Positions 47,146 to 56,409 of a DNA stretch of 64,000 bases are shown piece by piece; position 1 is the stretch's first letter, and every line of letters begins with the position of its first letter. The translations under genes were made by a program, and so were the position numbers. The notes beneath the pieces were generated by a model. It saw only the letters and a program-made list of their open reading frames with translations. It did not search any database and was not told the DNA's origin. Origin of the DNA: Pseudomonas sp. Irchel 3E20 (lineage in GTDB: Bacteria; Pseudomonadota; Gammaproteobacteria; Pseudomonadales; Pseudomonadaceae); the NCBI RefSeq assembly GCF_900187645.1, contig NZ_FYEE01000006.1:124001-188000 (forward strand), in the 5' to 3' direction.

Positions 47146-47164
47146 CCTTGCCTGTCTGGCAAGG
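47146..47164 (-). terminator. Hairpin after copy 2 of the SdiA-regulated-type gene
   Basis: CCTTGCC, loop TGTCT, GGCAAGG: a 7-bp perfect stem 33 bases after the copy 2 stop on the minus strand, followed there by TAATTAAGTTT. It may reduce expression of copy 1, which then would need its own promoter. Confidence 0.45.
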
Positions 47165-47196
47165 AATATTTATCAACCGATGTCGGCTTGAAGAAC

Positions 47197-48123
47197 TTAC
47201 TTACGCTCGAAGCGATAGAACAGGTTTGGCTCGCTGACGATGTACAGAGTACCGGCCTCGTCCATCGCCACGCCTTCGGCACGGGGGATGGTTTTTTTCA
47301 GGCCATTGAAGCCGCCCAGCAGGGTCATGAAACTGACTTGCTCGCCGGTTTCATCCAACTCCAACAGCAGGTTGGAGTCGGCCGACAGCACCAGCATGTG
47401 CCCGGTACGCGGGTCGATGGACAAGGCCGAAAGGTTACGCAGGTCCAGCTCATCGCTGTCGAGTTTGTGCTTGTCACCCCGCAGGGTGGCGCTGCCATCG
47501 CTTTTCCAGGAGAACAACGCCGGCGGGCGCTCTTCCCCCAGCCATAGCTGCTGCTTGCGCGGGTCCCAGGCAACGGCTTCAAACGCCTTGTTCTGGTCGG
47601 CGGAGGGGCCCAGGTCGTATTTGGGGAAGTCGCCGTAGTTCAACTGTTGGGTCGCGGCATCCACCGTGACCATGGAAAGCGTGTGGCGGCGCTCATCGAC
47701 AATCCCGATCAGGCCGTTCTCCAGCACCGCCACCCCTTCCGGGTTGGCCCAGCCCACCAGCGGGATCTTGCGCAGCAGGTCGCCTTGCAGGGTCAGCTCA
47801 CTCAAAAATGGCTTTTTGCCCATCACCGCGAACAGCGTCTTGGTCAGCGGGTTATAGGCCACGTCCGAGGCTTCGTCGTCTTCCATGCCCACCAGGGGTT
47901 TGGCGTCGATGACGGCGTGATAATCCGGCAGCCAGATGCTTTCTTTGCGCTCCAGTGGCGTTTCAAACCGCTCCAGCACCCACAACACCCCGCGATCGTC
48001 CCAGTGCATGGCCGCCGACAGGCCATAAATCACCACACCCGCCAGCAACAGCCAGGAATACCAGCGCATGACAAAGCGGGAACGACGAGCGGCAGCGGGT
48101 TTTGAGGCTGGGAGAATGGCCAT
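47197..48123 (-). CDS. SdiA-regulated (YjiK-like) domain protein, copy 2
   Basis: 308 residues from ATG 48123; an upstream GTG (48162) would add 13 residues. An anchor segment (WYSWLLLAGVVIYGLSA) precedes the same domain as copy 1, from DYHAVIDAKPLVGMEDDEAS to EGVAMDEAGTLYIVSEPNLFYRF. Near-identical layout and closing motif show a tandem duplication. Role unknown. Confidence 0.82.
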   Translation of the reverse strand: MAILPASKPAAARRSRFVMRWYSWLLLAGVVIYGLSAAMHWDDRGVLWVLERFETPLERKESIWLPDYHAVIDAKPLVGMEDDEASDVAYNPLTKTLFAVMGKKPFLSELTLQGDLLRKIPLVGWANPEGVAVLENGLIGIVDERRHTLSMVTVDAATQQLNYGDFPKYDLGPSADQNKAFEAVAWDPRKQQLWLGEERPPALFSWKSDGSATLRGDKHKLDSDELDLRNLSALSIDPRTGHMLVLSADSNLLLELDETGEQVSFMTLLGGFNGLKKTIPRAEGVAMDEAGTLYIVSEPNLFYRFERK

Positions 48124-48257
48124 GACGGGGCGTTCCGGAAAGTGAGCCAAGGGTAATAGCACAAGAAGACAGGCTCGGATGCCCGGCGGGCCGAATTATC
48201 CAGACTGGATGTGAAAAAAATGCAAAGGAAAAGCGAAGCGATAACGGTCGGTACAGC

Positions 48258-48373
48258 CGTGTGTGGGAACGGGCCGGGCGGCGCTCCGCTCGCCCGCGAT
48301 GGCAACCGCCCAGCCGCTAAAGCGGTAGCGGATGTACCGGCCTCATCGCAGGCTCGCCCGCGCGCCCACACAT
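48258..48373. repeat. REP pair with an extended left head
   Basis: GTGTGTGGGAACGGGCCGGG...GCTCCGCTCGCCCGCGATGG at the left (with the GGGCGGC insertion) faces CCTCATCGCAGGCTCGCCCGCGCGCCCACACA at the right. The pair separates the SdiA-regulated-type genes from the FAH gene. Confidence 0.7.
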
Positions 48374-48380
48374 ATCGTGC

Positions 48381-49046
48381 TTAGCGCACGCGGCTTTCGA
48401 AGCGGCTCACGCCTGGCAGTTCCAGCACCAGCTCATCACCAACACTCAGCGGGCCGACGCCCACTGGGGTGCCGGTCAGGATCACGTCGCCGGCCTGCAG
48501 TGAGAAGCACCCGGCCATGTACTGGATCATCGGCACGATGGGGTTGAGCATGATGGCGCTGTTGCCATCCTGGCGCACTTCACCGTTGATGGTCAGGCGA
48601 ATGCCGATATCGGTCAGGTCGCTGAAGCTGCTGCTGACTACGAACGGCGCAATCACCGCCGCGCCGTCGAACGACTTGGCGATTTCCCACGGCAGGCCCT
48701 TGGCCTTGAGCTCGGCCTGCTTGTCGCGCAGGGTCAGGTCCAGCGCCGGGGCGAACCCAGAGATGGCATCCAGCACTTCTTCGCGGCTGGGCTTGGCGGA
48801 CAGCGGCTTGCCGATCAGCACCGCGATTTCCGCTTCGTAGTGCACCGAACCGCGCTCGGCGGGGATGGCAAAGCCACCCTCCAGCGGCACCACGCAACTG
48901 CCGGGCTTGATGAACAACAACGGTTCGCTAGGCACCGGGTTGTCCAGTTCCTTGGCGTGCTCGGCGTAGTTGCGCCCGATGCAGACCACTTTCCCGACCG
49001 GGAAATGAATGCGCGTGCCATCGACGTACTGGTGCTGGTAGCTCAT
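48381..49046 (-). CDS. Fumarylacetoacetate hydrolase-family protein
   Basis: 221 residues. Family signatures are KVVCIGRNYAEHAKEL, FIKPGSCVVPLEGG, the metal-binding VHYEAEIAVLIGK (E-x-E plus a later D) and GDVILTGTPVGVGPL. FAH-family enzymes hydrolyse or decarboxylate 2-keto acids such as acylpyruvates. The exact substrate is unknown; YcgM/acylpyruvase-type activity is the nearest guess. It lies 22 bp downstream of the flavoprotein gene, so it is likely cotranscribed. Confidence 0.83.
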   Translation of the reverse strand: MSYQHQYVDGTRIHFPVGKVVCIGRNYAEHAKELDNPVPSEPLLFIKPGSCVVPLEGGFAIPAERGSVHYEAEIAVLIGKPLSAKPSREEVLDAISGFAPALDLTLRDKQAELKAKGLPWEIAKSFDGAAVIAPFVVSSSFSDLTDIGIRLTINGEVRQDGNSAIMLNPIVPMIQYMAGCFSLQAGDVILTGTPVGVGPLSVGDELVLELPGVSRFESRVR

Positions 49047-49068
49047 TGACCGACTCCTGGAGGGGGTT

Positions 49069-50463
49069 TCAAACCGCGAAAATCTTGCCCGGGTTCATGA
49101 TGCCGTTCGGGTCGAACACCGCTTTGACCGCTTTCATGTACTCGATTTCAACCGGGGAACGGCTGTAAGTCAGGTAATCGCGCTTGGTCATGCCCACGCC
49201 GTGCTCGGCGGAGATCGAACCGTTGTACTTCTCGACGGTTTCGAACACCCACTTGTTGACGGTGGCGCACTTGGCGAAGAACTCATCCTTGCTCAGGTTA
49301 TCGGGCTTGAGGATGTTCAAGTGCAGGTTGCCGTCGCCGATGTGGCCGAACCAGACGATTTCGAAGTCTGGATAGTGTTCGCCGACGATGGCGTCGATTT
49401 CCTTCAAGAAGGCCGGCACTTTCGACACAGTGACCGAAATGTCGTTTTTGTACGGCGTCCAGTGGGAAATGGTCTCGGAGATGTACTCGCGCAGTTTCCA
49501 CAGGTTGTGCAATTGGGTTTCGCTCTGGCTCATCACGCCGTCCAGCACCCAGCCCTGCTCGACGCAGTGCTCGAAGGTTTCCAGGGCGTGGTTGGCCACT
49601 TCTTCGGTGGTGGCTTCGAATTCCAGCAGGGCGTAGAACGGGCAGTCGGTCTCGAACGCCGGCGGCACATCGCCTCGGGCCATGACCTTGGCCAGCGCCT
49701 TGTCGGAAAAGAACTCGAATGCCGTCAGGTCCAGCTTGCTCTGGAAGGCGTGCAGCACCGGCATGATCGAATCGAAATCCGCGGTGCCCAGCACCATCGC
49801 TGTGAGGTTTTTCGGCGCCCGGTCCAGGCGCATAGTGGCTTCGACCACAAAGCCCAGGGTACCTTCGGCGCCGATGAACAACTGGCGCATGTCATAACCG
49901 GTGGCGTTCTTGATGAGGTCTTTGTTCAGTTCCAGCACGTCGCCCTTGCCGGTGACCACTTTCATGCCCGCGACCCAGTTGCGGGTCATGCCGTAGCGAA
50001 TGACCTTGATCCCGCCGGCATTGGTGCCGATATTGCCGCCAATCTGGCTGGAACCCGAAGACGCGAAATCCACCGGGTAGTACAGCCCCTGTGCTTCGGC
50101 AGCGTTCTGCAACTGCTTGGTGACCACGCCCGGTTGGCACACGGCAGTGCGGTCGGTGAGGTTCACGTCGAGAATCTGGTTCATGTAGTCGAAAGACACC
50201 ACCACTTCACCATTGGCCGCCACGGCCGCCGCCGACAGGCCCGTGCGGCCACCCGAAGGCACCAGCGCCACGTGATGGGCGTTGGCCCAGCGCACGATGG
50301 CCTGGACGTGTTCGGTGGTTTTCGGGAAGACGATGGCACAGGGCGCCGGAGCAAAATGCTTGGTCCAATCCTTGCCGTAGGCAGCGAGGGAGTCGGCATC
50401 GGTGAGAACTTTGCCGGGCTCGACCAGGGTCTTCAGCTCATCAATCAGGGCAGGATTGGTCAT
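49069..50463 (-). CDS. FAD-linked D-2-hydroxyglutarate dehydrogenase-like oxidoreductase
   Basis: 464 residues from ATG 50463. An N-terminal FAD-binding (VAO/GlcD) domain has LVPSGGRTGLSAAAV and SGSSQIGGNIGTNAGG, and the C-terminal oxidase domain ends in HIGDGNLHLN and SAEHGVGMTKRDY. Divergent from serA. In Pseudomonas, SerA also reduces 2-ketoglutarate to D-2-hydroxyglutarate, and an adjacent flavoprotein turns it back, pulling serine synthesis forward; this pairing fits the known P. stutzeri system. D-lactate is the alternative substrate. Confidence 0.85.
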   Translation of the reverse strand: MTNPALIDELKTLVEPGKVLTDADSLAAYGKDWTKHFAPAPCAIVFPKTTEHVQAIVRWANAHHVALVPSGGRTGLSAAAVAANGEVVVSFDYMNQILDVNLTDRTAVCQPGVVTKQLQNAAEAQGLYYPVDFASSGSSQIGGNIGTNAGGIKVIRYGMTRNWVAGMKVVTGKGDVLELNKDLIKNATGYDMRQLFIGAEGTLGFVVEATMRLDRAPKNLTAMVLGTADFDSIMPVLHAFQSKLDLTAFEFFSDKALAKVMARGDVPPAFETDCPFYALLEFEATTEEVANHALETFEHCVEQGWVLDGVMSQSETQLHNLWKLREYISETISHWTPYKNDISVTVSKVPAFLKEIDAIVGEHYPDFEIVWFGHIGDGNLHLNILKPDNLSKDEFFAKCATVNKWVFETVEKYNGSISAEHGVGMTKRDYLTYSRSPVEIEYMKAVKAVFDPNGIMNPGKIFAV

Positions 50464-50538
50464 GGATAGAACTCTCGAACAATTCATGGTCATCCTGAGA
50501 ACGCTTCACGTCGCAGGAATGAGTGTTTAGCGGGGCGC

Positions 50539-50552
50539 GTATGCTAGCATAC
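50539..50552. promoter_or_regulatory. Perfect palindrome GTATGCTAGCATAC between the flavoprotein gene and serA
   Basis: A 14-bp perfect palindrome, flanked by GGGG and CCCC that could extend the symmetry. It lies 75 bp from the flavoprotein start and 115 bp from serA. It contains TATGCT on both strands, so it may be an overlapping -10 pair or a regulator binding site; the match to any -35 is weak. Confidence 0.5.
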
Positions 50553-50557
50553 CGCCC

Positions 50558-50607
50558 CCGCAGGAGAGTGCCCAAGGGCCTCCTGCGGTGACGGCTTTCC
50601 TGCCGTC
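50558..50607 (+). promoter_or_regulatory. Structured 5' leader of serA
   Basis: CCGCAGGAG (50558-50566) pairs with CTCCTGCGG (50580-50588), and GACGGC (50590-50595) pairs with GCCGTC (50602-50607). Both stems are perfect. The leader ends 60 bases before the serA ATG. No known riboswitch core (such as the glycine motif) could be recognised. It could be a regulatory RNA leader or a decayed terminator. Confidence 0.4.
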
Positions 50608-50667
50608 CGGGTCAGCTTGCGCTGCTCGATTCCCTGCCATTTTTCTCCGGGATACAGGTTTACGCAG

Positions 50668-51897
<1,230 letters not shown>

Positions 51898-51946
51898 GAA
51901 CCGGGCCAGCGGCAAGTTGATGTTTGCCCGCTTATAGCTTGCAGCT

Positions 51947-52004
51947 AAAAAGGAGCCCCCGGCAGATCGCACCCAAATGCGATTTGCCGGGGGCTTCCTT
52001 TTTT
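51947..52004. terminator. Bidirectional terminator between serA and the DUF4399 gene
   Basis: A long stem: AAAAAGGAGCCCCCGGCA on the left pairs with TGCCGGGGGCTTCCTTTTTT on the right with one bulge, and an inner ATCGCA...TGCGAT stem sits in the loop. T-tracts occur on both strands. Confidence 0.9.
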
Positions 52005-52440
52005 ATTCCACGGTGACCGTGATTTTTTCCGAGACCAGCACCGGCTTGAACGGCACATGGTTCTTGTCCGCCAATTCCAGTTGCAAGGTGTGCTTGCCCG
52101 GGGCCAGAGTGACTTCGGTTTCGGTCTGCGCCTTACCGAAGTGGATATGGTTGGCATCGGCGGGGATTGGCATATTTTCTGCCGGCAACTTGTCGACATC
52201 GATCAGCAAATGGTGATGGCCGGTGTTTTTCGTCTGGTCACCGGCAGGGGCCAGGGCCATGCCCTCGACGCCAAACTTGACCTTGAAGGTTTTCGCCACC
52301 GTAGCGCCATCGGCCGGCGACACGATGAACACTTTGGCACCCGCCGGTGCCGCTGTACGCGGAACCTCGGCAGCCATGGCGAGCATCGAGGCGCTCAATA
52401 ACAAACCTGCAAACGCTGCACGCGACATAAAGGTTTTCAT
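52003..52440 (-). CDS. Secreted DUF4399 protein
   Basis: 145 residues with a signal peptide (MKTFMSRAAFAGLLLSASMLAMA, cleavage near residue 24). The mature part is a small beta-domain containing NTGHHHLLIDV and ANHIHFGKAQTETEV, the His-rich strands of the DUF4399 family, which may bind metal. Function unknown; likely periplasmic. AACTTCTCC-type upstream context suggests a GGAGAAG ribosome binding site. Confidence 0.82.
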   Translation of the reverse strand: MKTFMSRAAFAGLLLSASMLAMAAEVPRTAAPAGAKVFIVSPADGATVAKTFKVKFGVEGMALAPAGDQTKNTGHHHLLIDVDKLPAENMPIPADANHIHFGKAQTETEVTLAPGKHTLQLELADKNHVPFKPVLVSEKITVTVE

Positions 52441-52573
52441 TAACTTCTCCAGTTCTTTCGCAAATTTTGTAGGTTTATGACAACTTCGTGGCTATTCGTT
52501 GTCGAAGGCACTCAACACCATAGCAAAGCGCATCAGCACCCTGCGCGGCACATTAGAAATCAAAGGAGTAACC

Positions 52574-53347
52574 ATGCGCTTTTTGCCTGGCCTATTAATG
52601 CTGCTCCCCCTTGTGAGCGTTTGTGCTCAAGCCGAATTGATCGACGATGTGAATGACCGCGGTGAACTGCGCATCGCACTGCAAGCCGACAACCCGCCGT
52701 TCAACTTCAAGGACGACGGCAAATTGACCGGTTTTGAAGTGGAACTGGGGCAATTGCTCGCCAACGAACTCGATGTTCGCGCGGACTTCGTCGTCACCGA
52801 CGCCAATGACCTGCTGCCGGGTGTCGAGAGCGGTAAATACGACATCGCCCTGAACCACATAGCACTGACCCCGCAACTCAAGGATCGTTTCGATTTCAGC
52901 GAGCCCTACAGCTATTCCAACGCGCAATTGATCGTGCGTGAGGAAGAGCAGCGCCCACTCTCCACTCTCGACGCCCTCAAGGGCCAGGCCCTGGGCGTGG
53001 CGCAGGGCAGCCAGTTTGTGGAGCAGGCGCGCACCGTCGAGGGGATCGACCTGCGCAGCTACCCCGACGCCAAGCAACCGCTCAAGGACGTGGCCGCCAA
53101 GCAGATCGACGCCGCCATCAGCGATCGCCTGCTGGTGCCTTTCGCGATCCGCGATAGCCAACTGCCGGTTAAGGAAGGGGCCAAGGTCGGCCCGACATTG
53201 AGCCTGGTGATCCCTTTCCAGAAGGGCAACCCGGCGTTCCAGGCCAGCCTGGACAAGGCGTTGCAACGGATCAAAGCAGATGGCCGGCTAATGGCGCTGT
53301 CGGAGAAATGGTTCGGCATGGACGCCAGCACACCGCCCAAGAACTGA
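52574..53347 (+). CDS. Periplasmic amino-acid binding protein, cystine/FliY-like
   Basis: 257 residues from ATG 52574, fixed by AAAGGAG 6 bases upstream. The signal peptide MRFLPGLLMLLPLVSVCAQA is followed by LIDDVNDRGELRIALQADNPPFNFKDDGKLTGFEVELGQLL, the family 3 solute-binding fold. The sequence type is that of cystine-binding FliY/TcyA proteins. No permease or ATPase gene lies next to it here, so it must work with a transporter encoded elsewhere. Confidence 0.82.
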   Translation: MRFLPGLLMLLPLVSVCAQAELIDDVNDRGELRIALQADNPPFNFKDDGKLTGFEVELGQLLANELDVRADFVVTDANDLLPGVESGKYDIALNHIALTPQLKDRFDFSEPYSYSNAQLIVREEEQRPLSTLDALKGQALGVAQGSQFVEQARTVEGIDLRSYPDAKQPLKDVAAKQIDAAISDRLLVPFAIRDSQLPVKEGAKVGPTLSLVIPFQKGNPAFQASLDKALQRIKADGRLMALSEKWFGMDASTPPKN

Positions 53348-53356
53348 AGCCCGCCG

Positions 53357-53851
53357 CTACCGGCCGAGCGCCGCAAGGGCCTGGGCGGCAGCAGGTAATT
53401 CAAGCTCGTTGAACACCTGCACGCCATGGCGCTTGAGCAGCGCCGCAGTGACGCCCTCGCCTCCCACCTTGACCCCGCTGAACGTGCCGTCATAGGTCAA
53501 AAGGTTGCCGCATGAAGGGCTGTTGGCCTTGAGCACGGCGACGCGGATGTCGAAACGCTGCACCAACGCCAACGCCTGCTGGGCCCCGGATAAAAACGCT
53601 GCGGTGAAGTCCTCACCGGCAGCGGTCAGCACCCGCGCATCGCCCGCCAACACCTCGACACCCTGGCCACCGGGAATCTCCGCCGCGGGCCTGGGCGTGG
53701 GCAAGCCGCCGGCGACCTCCGGGCACAGTGCCACCACCCGCCCTTGCGCGAGCCACTGTTCCAGTTGATCGAACGGCCCGCTGGCGCCGGCGTCGTAACG
53801 CACCCGATGCCCCAGCAGGCAGCGGCTCACCAGCACCTTGTGCAGGGTCAA
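53357..53851 (-). CDS. DUF523 protein
   Basis: 164 residues. The family pattern is VLVSRCLLGHRVRYDA, ALCPEVAGGLPTPRPAAEI and KANSPSCGN, with conserved cysteines that could hold an Fe-S cluster. DUF523 proteins have no firm function, although the fold resembles the Fe-S domain of other thiol enzymes. Its start overlaps the end of the oxygenase gene by 4 bases, so the two are cotranslated. Confidence 0.82.
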   Translation of the reverse strand: MTLHKVLVSRCLLGHRVRYDAGASGPFDQLEQWLAQGRVVALCPEVAGGLPTPRPAAEIPGGQGVEVLAGDARVLTAAGEDFTAAFLSGAQQALALVQRFDIRVAVLKANSPSCGNLLTYDGTFSGVKVGGEGVTAALLKRHGVQVFNELELPAAAQALAALGR

Positions 53852-54471
53852 AACGGCTCGTTGCCGCGACGGCGAAACCAGCCCGTCAACGACAGGCGTT
53901 CGCGGGTGGCGGGCAGCACTTCATGGGGCACCTCTCCCGACAGAAACACCACCAGGCAGCCGCCCGTGGGGGTCACGTCGTATTCAACGCCATCGTCCAG
54001 GTACATGCGCAATTGGCCGCCATGCTCCGGCAGCCAGCCTTGGTTGAGGTAGATCACCGCCGAGACCATGCGCCGGTCATCGTCGCGAAAGCGATCCACA
54101 TGCTTGAGGTAAAACGCCCCCGGTGGGTACAGGGCGAAATGGCACTCGAAATCCTCAAGCCCCAGGTACAGGCCACGGTTCATGGCCACGCGCAGGCTGT
54201 CCATCAAGCCCAGGTAGGTATCGCAAGGCAGGGCCTGGCCGGGTTCGAGCCACTGAATATGGTCGCCGCGAATCCCCTCGCGAATCTCCTGGAACGGCCC
54301 TCGCCCCACGGCGGCCGGGGCGAGCTCACCTTCGGCGGCACGTTTATGGCACTCAGCCGCCAGTTCCAGAGTCAGAGCCTCCGGCAGGAAAATATTCTGC
54401 TGTGACCACCCCCGCGTAGCCAGGTCGTCAACGATGCGTAACAACAGCGGGTGTTCAGAGGGTATTTGCAT
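53848..54471 (-). CDS. 2OG-Fe(II) oxygenase, prolyl-4-hydroxylase type
   Basis: 207 residues from ATG 54471; ATG 54480 is an equal alternative, and neither has a clear ribosome binding site. Iron ligands are the H-x-D pair in LKHVDRFRDD and the distal H of GEVPHEVLPA, with the 2-oxoglutarate-binding R in RERLSLTGWF. Family members hydroxylate proline in proteins such as EF-Tu. Target unknown. Overlaps DUF523 by 4 bases. Confidence 0.82.
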   Translation of the reverse strand: MQIPSEHPLLLRIVDDLATRGWSQQNIFLPEALTLELAAECHKRAAEGELAPAAVGRGPFQEIREGIRGDHIQWLEPGQALPCDTYLGLMDSLRVAMNRGLYLGLEDFECHFALYPPGAFYLKHVDRFRDDDRRMVSAVIYLNQGWLPEHGGQLRMYLDDGVEYDVTPTGGCLVVFLSGEVPHEVLPATRERLSLTGWFRRRGNEPF

Positions 54472-54588
54472 GGCGCGCATAGTATCGATACGGCCCAATA
54501 TCCGACAGAGCCGCATAGCGGACTGATACGAATTCTCGACAAGTCCCAAAGTGCCACGGACAATGGTGGCCTGCTGACAGGAGTCCCT

Positions 54589-55341
54589 ATGCGCCGTTTG
54601 CTTTTTTCATTGTTGATGTTCTGCGCGTTGCCCACCTGGGCAGACGGCCTCGACCAGCTCTACACGGTCGCCGGCTGGCCGCAGCAACGTGCGCATTTCA
54701 CCGATGCCTTGACCGCCGCCCAGCAACGCTACCGCAGCAGCCTGCCGCCGGCGGTGTACCAGGCGTTAGTGGACAACAGCAACCAACGTTTCGCGCCCCA
54801 AGCCATGGACCAGCGTGCCCTGGCCCAGTTGCGCCAGAAGCTTGCCGACCCGGCGCCGGCGCTGGCGTTTTTCCAGTCGCCCCTGGGACGCAAGGTCATC
54901 GCCGCCGAACTGCTGGCCACGCGCCGCGACCAATTGGCGAAAAACGCCCAGGGCTTGCCGAAAATCGAAGCCAGCGACAACCGTCTGCTCATCATCGGCC
55001 ACCTGGCCCAAGCCCTACCGGCGCGCGAGGCGGGGGCCGAAGTCAGCCTGGCCATCGCCGGCGTGGCGGCCGACAGCCTGAGCCAGATGATTCCCGGGCT
55101 GTTGGGCGGCGGCCAGGCCCAAGGCATGCTCAACGGCCAGCGCCAGCGGCTGATGGAACAGATCGGTGCCGACCTGAACAACACCCTGCTCTACGTCTAT
55201 CGCGATTTGTCCGACGCCGAGCTGGAAGAATTCGCCACCTTCGCCGAGTCGGCCGAGGGCAAGACCTACTACCAGGCTGCGCTGGCGGCGATCCGCGCCG
55301 GGCTCGCCGTGGGCCAGAGCAGCTCCAGCCTCAACCCGTAA
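54589..55341 (+). CDS. Secreted DUF2059 protein
   Basis: 250 residues from ATG 54589 with an ACAGGAG ribosome binding site; the frame is open upstream but overlaps the divergent gene. A signal peptide (MRRLLFSLLMFCALPTWA) is followed by an all-helical region with the DUF2059 block LYRDLSDAELEEFATFAESAEGKTYYQA-type near the C-terminus. Periplasmic; function unknown. Confidence 0.8.
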   Translation: MRRLLFSLLMFCALPTWADGLDQLYTVAGWPQQRAHFTDALTAAQQRYRSSLPPAVYQALVDNSNQRFAPQAMDQRALAQLRQKLADPAPALAFFQSPLGRKVIAAELLATRRDQLAKNAQGLPKIEASDNRLLIIGHLAQALPAREAGAEVSLAIAGVAADSLSQMIPGLLGGGQAQGMLNGQRQRLMEQIGADLNNTLLYVYRDLSDAELEEFATFAESAEGKTYYQAALAAIRAGLAVGQSSSSLNP

Positions 55342-55357
55342 ACCGGGGCGCCCCAAG

Positions 55358-56299
55358 TCAAAGGCCGCGGCCCTTGAGCCGCTTGCTCAAGAACGCAAAA
55401 TACTCGTCGCGCAGGGCCTGGGTTTCATTGGCCAGGTGATGCCGCGCCGTGGGCAGCATCAACACCTGCGGGCGGTCGAATTTGTGCTTGAGCACCTCCA
55501 GGTTGTGTTGCCAGTCCACCGTCATGTCCGCTTGCCCCTGGACGATCAGCGGCCGCCGCGGGCTGCCCGGCAGCGCCTCGATGCGTTTGATCCAGCGCGC
55601 CAACGCGCCGACCCACGCGGTCGGCAGGCGCAAGGGTTGCAGCGGATCGGCCTGCAGGAACGCCAGGAACGCCGGGTCGTTGGAGTTTTCGCTGAACCGC
55701 CGGGCGATACCGTTGACGAAAGGTTTGAGCAGGTAATAGCTGAGCTGCGACCAGCCCCAGGCCCGCGGCCGCACCAGGGGCGAGAGCAGGATTACCTGGC
55801 CCTGGGCCGGGCTGCGGGCACCCTCGCTGAGCACATGGTCCACCACAATCGCCCCGCCCGTGCTCTGCCCGCACAGGTGCCAGGGCTGCGGCAGGTCGAG
55901 GGACTGCGCCTCGGCGAACAGGCCTTGCAGCGTCGCCTGGTACTCAGCGAAATCGGCGATGCTGGCACGCTCGCCGCTGGACAGCCCATGGCCCGGCAAG
56001 TCGCAGGCAATCACCACGAGCTGCTGCGCCAGCGCCCACTGGATGACGTGGCGATACAAGCCCATGTGGTCGTAAAAACCGTGCAGCAAAAACAGCGTGC
56101 CCCGCGCCTGCCGGGGTCGCCACACCTGGCTCACCACCTCGTAGCCACCTGCCGCAAAACACCCCAGGCCCGCTTCGCAGTCGGCCAGGTCCAACCCGTA
56201 GAAGTGCTGGTAGGCCCGGGCCTGTACCGACAACGGCTGCGCGGCGGCCAATGGTCGCAGGCTGGCACGTAGGGAATCGGGGTCGAAGGTCGCAGGCAT
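55358..56299 (-). CDS. Alpha/beta hydrolase, lysophospholipase-like
   Basis: 313 residues. The core is FLLHGFYDHMGLYRHVIQW, then DLPGHGLSSGERASI and the nucleophile elbow CGQSTGGAIV (Gly-x-Ser-x-Gly with Ser as the nucleophile), with the histidine in PTARHHLANE near the C-terminus. This is the monoglyceride lipase/PldB-type family, so an acyl ester or lysophospholipid is likely. Cytoplasmic; convergent with the DUF2059 gene. Confidence 0.82.
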   Translation of the reverse strand: MPATFDPDSLRASLRPLAAAQPLSVQARAYQHFYGLDLADCEAGLGCFAAGGYEVVSQVWRPRQARGTLFLLHGFYDHMGLYRHVIQWALAQQLVVIACDLPGHGLSSGERASIADFAEYQATLQGLFAEAQSLDLPQPWHLCGQSTGGAIVVDHVLSEGARSPAQGQVILLSPLVRPRAWGWSQLSYYLLKPFVNGIARRFSENSNDPAFLAFLQADPLQPLRLPTAWVGALARWIKRIEALPGSPRRPLIVQGQADMTVDWQHNLEVLKHKFDRPQVLMLPTARHHLANETQALRDEYFAFLSKRLKGRGL

Positions 56300-56409
56300 A
56301 AGAGGTTCCAGACAAATGCGCCAGGCTGCGCAACAGACTTTATGGGCCTGCGATATTCATCTGTCGCGCCCGGCATGGCAAGCTACGCGACCTTCGAGGA
56401 TTGATCCGC

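Noticed and set aside
50558..50667. Glycine or other known riboswitch in the serA leader
   Set aside because: The conserved glycine-aptamer cores are not visible; only generic stems are seen.
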